From: Streptomyces sp. NRRL S-244
GTDB lineage: Bacteria > Actinomycetota > Actinomycetes > Streptomycetales > Streptomycetaceae
Length of the DNA stretch: 64,000 nucleotides
Assembly (NCBI RefSeq): GCF_000717915.1
Contig: NZ_JOCX01000016.1
Location: forward strand, 85,221-149,220
Direction: 5' to 3'
This document shows, one piece after another, positions 52,124 to 63,996 of the stretch (position 1 is its first letter; each line of letters begins with the position of its first letter). Position numbers and translations under genes: made by a program. Under the pieces are notes generated by a model, which worked only from the letters and a program-made list of their open reading frames with translations, ran no database searches and had not been told where the DNA came from.

Positions 52124-52252
52124 ATGCCCGCAGCCCAGCCGTCTTCCGAGCGGCTAGAAACAGAGCGAACAGAGCGTGCACGACCAGCCGGTGCTCCGGC
52201 TGGGCTGTTGTCACCGAGCCCTGCGAACTGCCCCCAGGTGATCCCATCATGA
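52124..52252 (+). CDS. 42-residue ORF coupled to glgE (leader peptide or broken N-terminus of GlgE)
   Basis: ATG at 52124 has AGGAG 7 bases upstream. The product, [20 protein letters not shown] followed by [20 protein letters not shown], ends in TGA at 52250-52252, which overlaps the glgE ATG (ATGA). It is Arg/Glu/Pro-rich and disordered. Its end, QVIPS, would continue naturally into [12 protein letters not shown] if one base were present just before the ATG, and I remember streptomycete GlgE proteins carrying short variable N-terminal extensions. It may therefore be a leader coupled to glgE, or a frameshifted N-terminus. Confidence 0.6.
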   Translation: MPAAQPSSERLETERTERARPAGAPAGLLSPSPANCPQVIPS

Positions 52253-54239
52253 TCGGTCGCATTCCCGTGCTGGACGTCCGCCCCGCCGTCGACTGCGGGG
52301 CCAGACCCGCCAAGGCGGTCGTGGAAGAGGTCTTCGAGATCTCCGCCACCGTGTTCCGCGAGGGCCACGACGCCGTCGCCGCCCATGTCGTGCTCCGCGA
52401 CCCCGCCGGGCGGCTGCGGCCCCCCGTGCCGATGCGCGAGCTCGCGCCCGGCACCGACCGGTGGGGCGCGCGGGTCTCCGCCGAGGTCGAGGGGAGGTGG
52501 ACGTACACCGTCGAGGCGTGGAGCGACCCGGTCGGCACCTGGCAGGCCCACGCCGCCATCAAGATCCCCGCGGGCATCGACCCCGGGCTCACGCTGCTCG
52601 AAGGCGCCGAGCTCTACGAACGGGCCGGCTCCCGGATCCCGAAGAAGGACGGCCGCGAGCACGTCCTGGCCGCCGCCGAGGCGATGCGCGACGAGGACCG
52701 CCCGGTCTCGCTGCGGTACGCCGCCGCCCTCGCGCCCCCGGTCCAGGCCGCCCTCGCCCGGCGCCCGTACCGGGAGCTGGTCACCGCCTCCAAGGCCCTG
52801 CCGCTGGTCGTGGAGCGCAAGCGGGCCCTCTTCGGCTCCTGGTACGAGATGTTCCCGCGCTCCGAGGGCGCCGTCGTCGAGCCCGGCGAGGAGCCCGTGA
52901 GCGGAACGCTGCGCACCGCCGCCGAGCGGCTGCCGGCCGTCGCCGCGATGGGATTCGACGTGGTGTACCTGCCACCGATCCACCCCATTGGGAGTACGTA
53001 CCGCAAGGGCCCGAACAACACTCTTTCGGCTGGAAGTTGGGACCCCGGGGTGCCGTGGGCCATCGGCTCCACCGAAGGCGGCCACGACGCCGTCCACCCC
53101 GACCTCGGCACGATCGAGGACTTCGACGCCTTCGTCGCCCGCGCCCGCGAGCTGCGCATGGAGATCGCGCTCGACTTCGCGCTCCAGTGCTCCCCGGACC
53201 ACCCCTGGGTGGAGAAGCACCCCGAGTGGTTCCGCCACCGGGCCGACGGGACGATCGCGTACGCCGAGAACCCGCCGAAGAAGTACCAGGACATCTACCC
53301 GATCCACTTCGACACCGACATGGCCGGGCTCGTCGAGGAGACCGTCCGCATCCTGCGGTACTGGATGGAGCACGGGGTCCGCATCTTCCGGGTGGACAAT
53401 CCGCACACCAAGCCGGTCGTCTTCTGGCAGAAGGTGATCGCGGACATCAACAAGTCCGACCCCGACGTGATCTTCCTGGCCGAGGCCTTCACCCGGCCCG
53501 CCATGATGCGCACGCTCGCCGCCATCGGCTTCCAGCAGTCGTACACGTACTTCACCTGGCGCAACACGAAGGCCGAGCTGACCGAGTACCTGACCGAGCT
53601 CGCGGACACCCGCTCCGCCTCCGTCATGCGGCCGAATTTCTTCGTCAATACGCCCGACATCCTCCACGAGTACCTCCAGCAGGGCGGCCGCCCCGCCTTC
53701 GAGGTGCGCGCCGTCCTCGCCGCCACCCTCTCCCCCACCTGGGGCGTCTACGCCGGGTACGAGCTCTGCGAGAACACCCCGGTCCGGGAGGGCAGCGAGG
53801 AGTACCTGAACTCCGAGAAGTACGAGTTCCGGCCACGCGACTGGGCGGCCGCGGACCGCGAGGGCCGCACGATCGCCCCGCTGATCACCGCCCTGAACCG
53901 GATGCGCCGCCGCAACCCGGCGCTCCAGCAGCTGCGCGACATCCATTTCCACACGACCGACAACGACCAGGTGATCGCCTATTCGAAGCACGCGGGCGCC
54001 AATTCCGTACTGGTGGTCGTCAACCTCGATCCGCACCACACCCAGGAGGCGACGGTCTCGTTGGACATGCCGGTACTCGGCCTCGACTGGCACGGGTCCC
54101 TCGCGGTGCGCGACGAGCTCACCGGCGAGACCTACCACTGGGGCAGGGCCAACTACGTACGCCTGGAGCCGGGCCGAACGCCCGCACACGTACTCGCGGC
54201 TCTGCGACCGTCCCCGCCCACCGGAGGGTCACCCACCAC

Positions 54240-54243
<4 letters not shown>
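52249..54243 (+). CDS. glgE: Alpha-1,4-glucan:maltose-1-phosphate maltosyltransferase GlgE
   Basis: A 664-residue cytosolic GH13_3 enzyme that extends alpha-glucan with maltose from maltose-1-phosphate. Motifs: [25 protein letters not shown] with the nucleophile Asp383, FLAEAFTRP with the acid/base Glu412, and [17 protein letters not shown]. An N-terminal S domain (about 1-110) and the C-terminal domain are complete. ATG at 52249 gives [11 protein letters not shown], and an upstream 42-residue ORF overlaps it by ATGA. The 3' end overlaps treS (ATGA), so they are coupled. It is the key enzyme of the cluster. Confidence 0.96.
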
Positions 54244-55934
<1,691 letters not shown>

Positions 55935-56087
55935 CCGCCGAGTACGGGGTGGGCGCGCGAATGGGTCAATCGCCCGCCCCTGTACGGATCATCCTGACCC
56001 GACACTCGTACACCACCGGAGAAGCAACTGACGCGATCCGGGACACTCTCCGCATTCTGTGACGGCCCGGGGAAAGGACGCGACGCC

Positions 56088-57539
56088 ATGTCGGAGGCTG
56101 CATCCGCCGGGACGACGAGCACGACCGGACTCAGTCCGCTGGAGCCGATGCTCCGGGACTGGCTGCCGCTCCAGCGCTGGTTCGCCGGCAAGGGCCGGCG
56201 CATCGGCCGGCTCCGGATGATCTCGGCGGCGGACCTGCTCCCGCCGGGCTCCTCCCCCCGGCTCGTCCATCTGCTCCTGGACGTCGACGGCGACTGCTAC
56301 CAGCTGCTGCTCGGCGTCCGCCCCGCGCTGCCGCCCGCCCTGGCGCCCGCGCTGATCGGGCGCGCCGAGCAGGGCCCGTACGCCGGCCAGTGCGTGTACG
56401 AGGGACTGGGCGATCCGCGGCTGGCGGCGCTGTTGCTGGAGCGGTTGCGCTCCCCCGGCACCGTCGGCCCGCTGCGCTTCGACCGCGACCCGATGGCGCT
56501 GATCCCGGCGGCGCTCGCCCCCCGGCCGCTGTCCGGGGAGCAGACCAACTCCTCGCTGATCTACGGGGATTCGTACATCCTGAAGGTGTTCCGCCGGGTC
56601 GGCCCCGGGGTCAATCCCGACCTGGAGCTGCCGAGAGCGCTGGCCGCCGCCGGGTGCGCGCGGGTCCCCGCGCCGGTCGCCTGGTACGAGGCCGCGCTGC
56701 CCGGTGGAGAACCGTTGACCCTGGGCGTGCTCCAGCCCTATCTGCGCGGCTCCGACGACGGCTGGCAGCTCGCGCTGGGCCGGCTCCGCGCCGGGGCCGA
56801 CTTCACCTCCGAGGCGCACGCGCTGGGCCGGGCCACCGCCGAGGTCCACAGCGCGCTCGCCGCCGCACTGCCCACCCTCGCGCTGGGCCCCGAGCAGACC
56901 GCCCGGCTCGCCTCCGGGATGACGGCCCGGCTGGCGGCCACCGCCCGCGAGGTGCCCGCGCTGCGCCCGTACGAGGCGGGGCTGCGCGGGGCGTTCGACG
57001 CGCTGGCCGTGTCCCGCGGGGCCGGGGTGCCCGCCCAGCGGATCCACGGGGACCTGCACCTGGGCCAGACCCTGCGCACCGCCGACGGCAGCTGGGCGCT
57101 GATCGACTTCGAGGGCGAGCCGGCCCGGCCGCTGGCCGACCGCCGCCGCCCCGAACCGGCCGTCCGCGACATCGCCGGGATACTGCGCTCGTTCGACTAC
57201 GCGGCCCGCTCCCACCGCCCGTTCGCCCCCGCCTGGGCGGACGCCTGCCGGGCCGCCTTCTGCGAGGGCTACGCCCGCACCACCGGCCGCGACCCCCGCG
57301 AGGACCTCGTCCTGCTGCGCGCGTACGAGACCGACAAGGCGGTGTACGAGGCGCGCTACGAGTCCCGGCACCGCCCCGACTGGCTGCACGTGCCGATGGC
57401 CGCGATCCGGCGGCTGGCCGCCGGCGCGGACCGGGGATTCGGCCGGACGCAGCCGGGCGCCGGGCCCGCCACCGCCGAAGGCTTCCCCTCCCTCTCCCCC
57501 CACCCCCGCCCGCAGCCGCCTAGGAGGCCGCACACGTGA
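56088..57539 (+). CDS. mak: Maltokinase (Mak/Pep2)
   Basis: A 483-residue kinase phosphorylating maltose to maltose-1-phosphate with ATP. Aminoglycoside-phosphotransferase fold: [21 protein letters not shown] (ATP-binding Lys), [12 protein letters not shown] (catalytic loop Asp), [12 protein letters not shown] (Mg site). The N-terminal domain [12 protein letters not shown] is Mak-specific. A 153-base gap separates it from treS, unlike the coupled genes around it, so a promoter may lie there. It overlaps glgB by GTGA. Confidence 0.95.
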   Translation: MSEAASAGTTSTTGLSPLEPMLRDWLPLQRWFAGKGRRIGRLRMISAADLLPPGSSPRLVHLLLDVDGDCYQLLLGVRPALPPALAPALIGRAEQGPYAGQCVYEGLGDPRLAALLLERLRSPGTVGPLRFDRDPMALIPAALAPRPLSGEQTNSSLIYGDSYILKVFRRVGPGVNPDLELPRALAAAGCARVPAPVAWYEAALPGGEPLTLGVLQPYLRGSDDGWQLALGRLRAGADFTSEAHALGRATAEVHSALAAALPTLALGPEQTARLASGMTARLAATAREVPALRPYEAGLRGAFDALAVSRGAGVPAQRIHGDLHLGQTLRTADGSWALIDFEGEPARPLADRRRPEPAVRDIAGILRSFDYAARSHRPFAPAWADACRAAFCEGYARTTGRDPREDLVLLRAYETDKAVYEARYESRHRPDWLHVPMAAIRRLAAGADRGFGRTQPGAGPATAEGFPSLSPHPRPQPPRRPHT

Positions 57540-59824
57540 GCCCCGCCCGTCAGTCACCCTCCACCACCCCGCCGCCCCCGCCCCCGGCTCCGGCCGCGGC
57601 GGCTCCGCGCAGAGCCCAGGCACCGCGCGCCCGGCGGGCTCCCGCGCACGGGGTACGGCCGGCGCCCGCGCTCGGGGCCGCGGAACGGGCCCGGCTGCTG
57701 GAGGGCCGCCACCACGACCCCCACGGGGTGCTGGGCGCCCGGACCCGGCGGGACGGGGTGGTCTTCCGCGTGCTGCGCCCGTACGCCAAGGCGGTCACGA
57801 TCATCGCGAAGGGGCTGCGGGCCGAGCTCCACGACGACGGCCACGGGCTGTTCTCGGGGCTGCTGCCGCTGACCGGCGTGCCGGACTACCGGCTGCTGGT
57901 CGCGTACGACGAGGACGAGATCGAGGTGCACGACCCCTACCGGTTCCTGCCCGCGCTCGGCGAGCTGGACCTGCACCTGATCGGCGAGGGCCGGCACGAG
58001 GAGCTGTGGACGGCGCTCGGCGCCCGGCCGATGGAGCACCAGGGCGTGGCCGGCACCCGGTTCACGGTGTGGGCGCCGAACGCCCAGGGGGTGCGGGTCA
58101 CGGGGGACTTCTCGTACTGGGACTCGGTCGCGTACCCGATGCGCTCGCTGGGCGCGAGCGGCGTGTGGGAGCTGTTCCTGCCGGGGGTGGGCGAGGGCGC
58201 GCTCTACAAGTACGACATCACGCGGCCGGACGGCAGCCACACCCTGCGCGCCGACCCGATGGCCCGCGCCGCGGAGGTCCCGCCGGCCACTGCCTCGGTG
58301 GTCACCGCGTCCCACTACGCGTGGCAGGACGCGGAGTGGATGGCGCGGCGCGGGGCCCGCCCGGCGCACCAGGCCCCGTTCTCGGTGTACGAGCTGCACC
58401 TGGCCTCCTGGCGGCCGGGGCTCTCGTACCGGCAGCTGGCCGAGCAGCTCCCCCCGTACGTCAAGGAGCTGGGCTTCACGCACGTGGAGCTGATGCCGGT
58501 CGCCGAGCACCCCTTCGGCGGCTCGTGGGGCTACCAGGTCACCGGGTTCTACGCGCCGACCTCGCGGATGGGCGGCCCGGACGACTTCCGCTTCCTCGTG
58601 GACGCGCTGCACCGGGCCGGGATCGGGGTGATCGTCGACTGGGTGCCCGCGCACTTCCCGCGCGACGAGTGGGCGCTCGCCGAGTTCGACGGACGGCCGC
58701 TGTACGAGCACCACGACCCGCGGCGGGCCGCGCACCCGGACTGGGGGACGCTGGAGTTCGACTACGGCCGCAAGGAGGTCCGCAACTTCCTCGTCGCGAA
58801 CGCCGTGTACTGGTGCCAGGAGTTCCACGTGGACGGGCTGCGGGTGGACGCCGTCGCCTCGATGCTCTACCTGGACTACTCGCGCGGCGAGGGCGAGTGG
58901 ACGCCGAACGAGCACGGCGGGCGGGAGAACCTGGACGCGGTGGCGCTGCTCCAGGAGATGAACGCGACGGTGTACCGGCGCTGTCCGGGCGTGGTGACGA
59001 TCGCGGAGGAGTCCACGGCGTGGGAGGGCGTGACCCGGCCGACGGACGGGGGCGGGCTCGGCTTCGGGCTGAAGTGGAACATGGGCTGGATGCACGACAC
59101 CCTGCGCTACGCGTCGAAGGATTCGGTGCACCGCAAGTACCACCACCACGACATGACGTTCGGGATGATCTACGCGTACAGCGAGAACTACGTGCTGCCG
59201 ATCTCGCACGACGAGGTGGTGCACGGCAAGGGCTCGCTGGTGTCGAAGATGCCCGGTGACTGGTGGCAGCAGCGGGCCATACACCGTGCGTACCTGGGCT
59301 TCATGTGGGCCCACCCCGGCAAGCAACTGCTGTTCATGGGGCAGGAGTTCGCCCAGGGTTCGGAGTGGTCGGAGACGTACGGGCCGGACTGGTGGCTGCT
59401 GGACTCCTCGTACGCCGCGGCCGCCGACCACCGGGGCGTGCGCGACCTCGTGCGCGACCTGAACCGCACGTACACGGCGGCGCCCGCGCTGTGGGAGCGG
59501 GACAGCGTGCCGGAGGGCTTCGCGTGGGTGGACGCGGACGCGGCGGAGGACAACGTCTTCGCGTTCCTGCGCTACGCGCAGGACGGCTCGCAGCTGCTGT
59601 GCGTCTCGAACTTCTCGCCGGTGGTGCGGCACGGCTACCGGATCGGCGTCCCGGAGGAGGTGCCGTGGTGGCGGGAGGTCCTGAACACGGACCTGGAGCA
59701 GTACGGCGGCAGCGGCGTGCGCCACCTGCAGCCGCTGCGGCCCGAGCCCGTGCCCGCGCAGGGCCGCCCGGCGAGCCTGCGCATGACCCTCCCGCCGCTG
59801 GCGACGGTCTGGCTCAGGCCGTGA
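57536..59824 (+). CDS. glgB: 1,4-alpha-glucan branching enzyme GlgB
   Basis: A 762-residue GH13 enzyme making alpha-1,6 branches. After a Pro/Ala-rich N-terminus (about 1-40) come an N-terminal domain, a CBM48 ([21 protein letters not shown], cited in part), and the barrel with [40 protein letters not shown] (nucleophile Asp), TIAEESTAW (acid Glu) and [17 protein letters not shown] at 57536 overlaps the mak stop by 4 bases. The last 11 bases overlap the convergent thioredoxin gene, and its TGA lies in the first 18-bp repeat of that gene. Confidence 0.96.
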   Translation: MSPARQSPSTTPPPPPPAPAAAAPRRAQAPRARRAPAHGVRPAPALGAAERARLLEGRHHDPHGVLGARTRRDGVVFRVLRPYAKAVTIIAKGLRAELHDDGHGLFSGLLPLTGVPDYRLLVAYDEDEIEVHDPYRFLPALGELDLHLIGEGRHEELWTALGARPMEHQGVAGTRFTVWAPNAQGVRVTGDFSYWDSVAYPMRSLGASGVWELFLPGVGEGALYKYDITRPDGSHTLRADPMARAAEVPPATASVVTASHYAWQDAEWMARRGARPAHQAPFSVYELHLASWRPGLSYRQLAEQLPPYVKELGFTHVELMPVAEHPFGGSWGYQVTGFYAPTSRMGGPDDFRFLVDALHRAGIGVIVDWVPAHFPRDEWALAEFDGRPLYEHHDPRRAAHPDWGTLEFDYGRKEVRNFLVANAVYWCQEFHVDGLRVDAVASMLYLDYSRGEGEWTPNEHGGRENLDAVALLQEMNATVYRRCPGVVTIAEESTAWEGVTRPTDGGGLGFGLKWNMGWMHDTLRYASKDSVHRKYHHHDMTFGMIYAYSENYVLPISHDEVVHGKGSLVSKMPGDWWQQRAIHRAYLGFMWAHPGKQLLFMGQEFAQGSEWSETYGPDWWLLDSSYAAAADHRGVRDLVRDLNRTYTAAPALWERDSVPEGFAWVDADAAEDNVFAFLRYAQDGSQLLCVSNFSPVVRHGYRIGVPEEVPWWREVLNTDLEQYGGSGVRHLQPLRPEPVPAQGRPASLRMTLPPLATVWLRP

Positions 59825-60215
59825 CGGCGGTGGCGCGGGTGACGGCGGTGGCGCGGGTGACGGCGGTTGCGCCGGTGACGCCGGTGACGTCCTCCAGCTC
59901 CTGAAGAAGCTTGCGCTTGGCGCGGGCCCCGACCATCTGCTTCACGGGCTCGCCGTCGCGGAAGACGAGCAGGGTCGGCATGGACAGCACCCCGTACCGG
60001 ACGACGGTGGCGGGGTTGCTGTCCGCGTCGATCTGCACGACCTTGAGGCGGTCGGCCTCCTCGGCGGCGACGGCGGACAGCACGGGCGCGAGCTGCCGGC
60101 ACGGCCCGCACCAGTCGGCGGTGAACTCCACGAGGACGGGCCGCCCCCGCTCGGCGAGCACCTCCGCCTCGAAGTCCTGGTCGGTCACCTCGGCGACACC
60201 TTCGGCGTGGATCAT
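59814..60215 (-). CDS. Thioredoxin with repetitive C-terminal tail
   Basis: A 133-residue cytosolic thiol-disulfide reductase. The active site is WCGPC (Cys36/Cys39), with SMPTLLVF (cis-Pro) and [11 protein letters not shown]. The domain ends near residue 108. A 25-residue tail of repeated TAVTRA units follows, encoded by 18-bp tandem repeats that continue to the stop, and this overlaps glgB. ATG at 60215 is used. It lies 30 bases downstream of a MerR gene on the same strand, suggesting one transcript controlled by that regulator. Confidence 0.93.
   Translation of the reverse strand: MIHAEGVAEVTDQDFEAEVLAERGRPVLVEFTADWCGPCRQLAPVLSAVAAEEADRLKVVQIDADSNPATVVRYGVLSMPTLLVFRDGEPVKQMVGARAKRKLLQELEDVTGVTGATAVTRATAVTRATAVTA
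59821..59880 (-). repeat. 18-bp tandem repeats at the thioredoxin 3' end
   Basis: GTGACGGCGGTGGCGCGG repeats begin at 59821, 59839 and 59857 (last diverged), with a partial fourth copy at 59875. They encode (T/A)AVTRA on the minus strand and include the glgB stop codon on the plus strand. Confidence 0.85.
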
Positions 60216-60245
60216 CTCGTTCCCCTCACTTCTCGTGGTCCGGTC

Positions 60246-60641
60246 TTACGGTCCGGTCATTTCACAGCGCGGCGAAGCCGCCTCCCCGGCGGCTTCCTCG
60301 GCGGCGGCGAGCTGCCGCGCGACCTGCTCCCGTACGTCGGCCAGCTGGCCGATCAGCCCGTCGAGCTCGGCGAGCTTGCGCCGGTACACGGCCAGCGACG
60401 CGGGACAGGAGTCCCCGGCGGGGTGGCCGGCGCGCAGGCAGTCGACGAACGGGCGGGTCTCCTCCAGCTCGAAGCCGAAGTCCTGGAGCATGCGGATCTG
60501 GCGCAGCAGCCGCAGGTCGTCCTCGTCGTACGTGCGGTAGCCGTTGCCGGTGCGGCGTGCGGGCAGCAGTCCGCGCGACTCGTAGTACCGCAGGGTCCGC
60601 GTGCTGGTCCCGGCCCGCTCCGCCAGTTCGCCGATTCGCAT
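60246..60641 (-). CDS. MerR-family regulator
   Basis: A 131-residue MerR-type activator. The N-terminal HTH is MRIGELAERAGTSTRTLRYYE and SRGLLPARRTGNGYRTYDEDDL; a dimerisation helix follows. Two cysteines, in DCLRAGHPAGDSCPAS, ten residues apart, could form a redox or metal-sensing centre. ATG at 60641 fits all homologues. A perfect inverted repeat lies just upstream. It precedes thioredoxin by 30 bases on the same strand, the likely target. Confidence 0.93.
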   Translation of the reverse strand: MRIGELAERAGTSTRTLRYYESRGLLPARRTGNGYRTYDEDDLRLLRQIRMLQDFGFELEETRPFVDCLRAGHPAGDSCPASLAVYRRKLAELDGLIGQLADVREQVARQLAAAEEAAGEAASPRCEMTGP

Positions 60642-60654
60642 GCCCCGACCGTAA

Positions 60655-60676
60655 GCCTTGACGCCGACGTCAAGGC
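60655..60676. promoter_or_regulatory. Inverted repeat, likely MerR operator
   Basis: GCCTTGACG (60655-60663) and CGTCAAGGC (60668-60676), perfect 9-bp arms, 4-base spacer, 13 bases upstream of the MerR ATG. Contains TTGAC, typical of a -35 within a MerR operator. I could not place a matching -10. Confidence 0.7.
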
Positions 60677-60700
60677 AAGGACCGGATCGGGGTGAGGGGT

Positions 60701-60733
60701 GGGGCCCTCGCCACCCCCGTATGCGAGGGCCCC
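60701..60733. terminator. Orphan hairpin in the MerR/XRE intergenic region
   Basis: GGGGCCCTCGC (60701-60711) pairs perfectly with GCGAGGGCCCC (60723-60733). It looks like a terminator but both flanking genes start rather than end here, so it may stop a small RNA or act as a regulatory structure. Confidence 0.5.
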
Positions 60734-60986
60734 GACATGGATCACGCACGGGGTGGGAGGCCGGTTCAGGAGGGGGTGAGGAAGATCGGTGAACATCGTG
60801 CGGAGGGGTTTCGCGCGGTCGGCCGGAACCGTACGCTGGGAAATGGATCTAGTACTGGTCCGATTACCGGACAGTCGCCGGGAAACTCGCCCCCGACGTT
60901 GAACTCCCTAGGACGTTCCTACGAGTTCTGGGCTTGTTTGAACGGTCTGTAGTCGCCACCCCTTGGGCACTCCTACGGTGTGCCCT

Positions 60987-61670
60987 GTGCACTCCAGCCC
61001 TCCCTTCAATGCCCCCGCCGCGCGTCGCCTCCGCGCAGCCCTGGGCATGGCTCCCGGTCATGTCGCCTATGGCCTGCGTGCCCAGTACGGACTGATCGTC
61101 GAGCCCGAGACCGTGATGGCCTGGGAGCGCGGTGAGATATCGCCGAGTTCCGCCGAGCTCACGGCGCTGGCCGGCGTCCTGTGGTGCGCCCCCGGCGAAC
61201 TGCTCGCCGAGCCCGTGACCCTGCGGGAGCACCGGATGGCCCGCGGCATGGCCGCGGACGAGCTGGCCCGGCGGATCGGGATGGAGACGGCCGCGTACCA
61301 GAAGATGGAGGACACCGGGCGCTGGAAGGGCAACGAACGGCAGTCCGTGGCCCTGGCGCAGGTGCTCGGGCTGTCGCTGGCCCAGTTCGTGGCGGCGACG
61401 GGCAAGCAGGACGAACTGGCCGAGCTCCTGCGCAACGCGGTGACCACCCGCTGGCAGGCGTACGTGAAGCCGCTGGCCAAGCTGCTGCCGGTTCCGAAGC
61501 AGCACCTGGAGCCGGTCCTGGAGCGGCTGCACGGGGACTACCAGTCGAAGATGGTGGCCACCCTGAGCTGGGGCGGCGCCTCGGGCGAGGCCGGCGCGGG
61601 CGACGCGGGCCGCCAGTTCCTGGCCGACATAGTGACCCACTTCTGGTCGTACGCCTCCGGCCCCCGCTAA
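60987..61670 (+). CDS. XRE-family (helix-turn-helix) regulator
   Basis: A 227-residue cytosolic protein with two helix-turn-helix segments: residues about 15-70 (LRAALGMAPGHVAYGLRAQ, WERGEISPSSAEL) and about 75-125 (LREHRMARGMAADELARRIG, YQKMEDTGRWKG). A C-terminal alpha-helical region follows (LAELLRNAVTTRWQAYVKPL). GTG at 60987 is chosen because TACGGT at 60974-60979 could be a -10 box with transcription starting at the codon (leaderless); TTG at 60963 is the longest alternative. No neighbours indicate its target. Confidence 0.85.
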   Translation: MHSSPPFNAPAARRLRAALGMAPGHVAYGLRAQYGLIVEPETVMAWERGEISPSSAELTALAGVLWCAPGELLAEPVTLREHRMARGMAADELARRIGMETAAYQKMEDTGRWKGNERQSVALAQVLGLSLAQFVAATGKQDELAELLRNAVTTRWQAYVKPLAKLLPVPKQHLEPVLERLHGDYQSKMVATLSWGGASGEAGAGDAGRQFLADIVTHFWSYASGPR

Positions 61671-61709
61671 CCGCCGCGCGCCGGACCCGCCGGGCCCCCG
61701 TACGCGCCG

Positions 61710-63728
61710 TCACTTCAGCGGCGCGTACACCACGGTCGCGGCGCTGCCGGCGTCGGCGAGGTCCTGCTTCAGGCGGTCGGCCGCCTTCCGGTCGCCCACC
61801 AGGACGGTCGGCGGGGTCGGGCAGGACGCGATCGCGCCCTTCAGGTGGCCCAGCGAGGCCCGGTACTCCTTCTCGTCGACCGCTGCCGGGCCGCCGATCT
61901 TGACGTTGAAGACCTCGTAGAGCCCGACCATCGTGCCCGCCTGATGGGTGAGGACCTGCGCGAGGAACGTCGCCCTCAGGTTCAGGTACGTGTCGTCGCC
62001 GTAGAGCGCGATCACGGGCGAGCCGACGCCCTTCAGGTCGCGCCCGGCCAGCGTTTTGGCCGCCGGGCCGATGTCGTTCTCGTGCTCGCCCCGGGCCCAC
62101 TTGATCATCTGGCTGTCGTACCAGGCGGAGGGATGCCCCCAGCCGGACGGCACTCCCCACTGGACGTTGCCGAACAGGGCGAGCGCGGCGGCCGTCGCGA
62201 GACCGGAGCGCAGCAGCAGGCCGGCCCGGTGGCGCAGCGGGGAGCTCGTCGTGCGTGCGGCGGGCTGGAGCATCAGCCCGACCAGGCCCAGCGAGATCAA
62301 GGCGATCACGAGGCCGGCGGCGGTCAGCTTCTCGAAGTAGTACGAGTAGTAGCCGATGGTGTGCTTCTGCCAGGCGCCGAAGACTCCGATCACCGTGGTG
62401 GCGCCCAGGACGAGGGCCAGGACCATCTGCCCCGTGCCCGTCCTGCGGTTCACCGGCAGGGAGGCGGCCACCAGGGCGAGCAGCCCGCAGCCGATGAACA
62501 CCGGGCGGTCGGGGATGACCATCGGTCCGGCGAGGTTGGACGTCTTCGCGACGTCCAGCTTGGTCAGGACGGAGAAGGCGCTGGGCAGTGCGGCGATCAG
62601 GGCGCCGCCGGCCAGGGCGCCGACGACGAGGCGGCGGTGCGGGGCGAAGCGCCGCCGGTGGACGACCAGGACCGCGGCCAGGGCGATGCCGACGAGCGCG
62701 CCGTAGAGGTTGTAGACGTAGGTCACCGAGACCAGGGCGGCGCTCCCGACGAGGACGAACTCGGCCCGGCCCATCGCCGGCCGTACGAGGAGCGCCAGCG
62801 CGACGGCCAGGAACAGCAGTCCGAAGGTCTCCGAGTCGAAGCCCCACGCGACCAGCTGCGCCATCGAGCCGGACATCATCACCGCCGCCACGGTCGCGCA
62901 GACCGCCGCCGCGCGCCAGCCGCGCAGGCGCGGGCCGCCGATCCAGCGGGCGGCCCAGACGAGTGCGCCGCAGAACAGTGCGTAGGCCGCGAGCACGTAC
63001 AGGAGGTAGCGGTACGTCATGTCGAGGCCGGAGCCGCCGTCGGTCGACGACTTCACCAGTACGTCGGTCCAGGCCATCAGGAAGTGCGTGCCCTGCGGGT
63101 AGACCGCCTCGGCCGGGGTCATCATGTACGCCTTGGCCGCCTCCTGGTGGAGGAAGGCGTAGCCGCCCACGTGGTGGATGCCGTCGAAGTACGAGAAGTG
63201 TCCGAGCCGGTCCTCGGAGGTGGCGAAGTAGGCCAGCCGGTCGGCCGTCGACTTGCCGGCCAGCGGGTGGTGGAAGTAGCGCCAGACCACGGCCACGGTC
63301 GCGAGTACCAGGGCGTCCGAACCACGCAGGCGCAGCGGTATGCGGGGCCTGCGGCCGGCGAGCCAGCCGGTGACGGACAGAACGGTCAGCAGGAGGCCGG
63401 TCCCGGGGACGGGGGCCAGGCCCCACGGCCAGACGGAGAAGAGCAGGCCGAAGGCCATCACCGCGCCGCAGAGGAGGAAGGACGCGACCACCAGGCGGTC
63501 GAGGAGCCCTCCGCCCACGCGGATCAGGGAGGCGACCGCCAGTACCAGGACGGGGATGAGCACCACGTCCAGGGCGAGCGCGTGGAGCAGGAGCGGCAGG
63601 GCCCAGGACAGGGCCACGGCTGCGCCGAGGACGGGCCACCGCCTCCCGCTGCCGGCCCGGCCTCCGGCCGTGTGCGGCGGCCGGATGTCGACGGGCTTGC
63701 TTGTCGGAACGGCAGAGCGGGTGGCCAC
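61710..63728 (-). CDS. Large multi-pass membrane protein, possibly a GT-C glycosyltransferase
   Basis: About 672 residues with 12 or more transmembrane helices and a final extracytoplasmic domain (about 540-672). GTG at 63728 is chosen; GGAAGG lies 12 bases upstream, a little far. A loop after the second helix has SYFDGIHHVGGYAFLHQEAAK and FLMAWTDVLVKSS, positions similar to arabinosyl- and mannosyltransferase GT-C loops, but I see no clear DD/DE motif. The C-terminal part with TAAVDEKEYR-like sequences is charged. No sugar-nucleotide gene is adjacent. It could act on a polyprenyl-linked sugar (inference). The specific family is not recognised. Confidence 0.75.
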   Translation of the reverse strand: MATRSAVPTSKPVDIRPPHTAGGRAGSGRRWPVLGAAVALSWALPLLLHALALDVVLIPVLVLAVASLIRVGGGLLDRLVVASFLLCGAVMAFGLLFSVWPWGLAPVPGTGLLLTVLSVTGWLAGRRPRIPLRLRGSDALVLATVAVVWRYFHHPLAGKSTADRLAYFATSEDRLGHFSYFDGIHHVGGYAFLHQEAAKAYMMTPAEAVYPQGTHFLMAWTDVLVKSSTDGGSGLDMTYRYLLYVLAAYALFCGALVWAARWIGGPRLRGWRAAAVCATVAAVMMSGSMAQLVAWGFDSETFGLLFLAVALALLVRPAMGRAEFVLVGSAALVSVTYVYNLYGALVGIALAAVLVVHRRRFAPHRRLVVGALAGGALIAALPSAFSVLTKLDVAKTSNLAGPMVIPDRPVFIGCGLLALVAASLPVNRRTGTGQMVLALVLGATTVIGVFGAWQKHTIGYYSYYFEKLTAAGLVIALISLGLVGLMLQPAARTTSSPLRHRAGLLLRSGLATAAALALFGNVQWGVPSGWGHPSAWYDSQMIKWARGEHENDIGPAAKTLAGRDLKGVGSPVIALYGDDTYLNLRATFLAQVLTHQAGTMVGLYEVFNVKIGGPAAVDEKEYRASLGHLKGAIASCPTPPTVLVGDRKAADRLKQDLADAGSAATVVYAPLK

Positions 63729-63867
63729 GGGAGACGGGCACCTTCCATCGGGCAGGGGGAGCGGATGACGGGGCCGGACACGACGGCTGGATCCGTCCAC
63801 GCGACGCGGCCACCCACCCCAACCCCCAAGCCGGGAATCATAGCCGTCGGGCATGAGCGCGGGACGA

Positions 63868-63894
63868 AGCCCCGGAGAACGGATCTCCGGGGCT
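63868..63894. terminator. Hairpin terminator near the window edge
   Basis: AGCCCCGGAGA (63868-63878) and TCTCCGGGGCT (63884-63894), perfect 11-bp stem, loop ACGGA. It probably ends a transcript from the right, beyond the window. Confidence 0.75.
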
Positions 63895-63954
63895 GAATGC
63901 CGCAGCGGCGGCAGGGGCTTCGGGCCCGCGCGATGGGGGCCGGAGGTCCCGCCG

Positions 63955-63996
63955 GGCGGGGCGGAGGGCCTGCGGACCGGCGGGGCGGAGGGCCTG
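63955..63996. repeat. 24-bp tandem repeat at the window end
   Basis: GGCGGGGCGGAGGGCCTG occurs at 63955-63972 and again at 63979-63996, a 24-bp period, and the pattern may continue past the edge. Confidence 0.7.

Larger units (their letters stand above)
60642..60986. other. Divergent intergenic region with operator and orphan hairpin
   Basis: About 345 bases between the MerR and XRE genes. Besides the operator and orphan hairpin listed separately, GAACTC (60901-60906) and GAGTTC (60923-60928) form a loose inverted repeat. No protein gene is supported here. Confidence 0.5.

Noticed and set aside
60692..60952. 86-residue plus-strand open frame
   Set aside because: It includes the orphan hairpin and has no ribosome site or recognisable composition; a small RNA is as likely.
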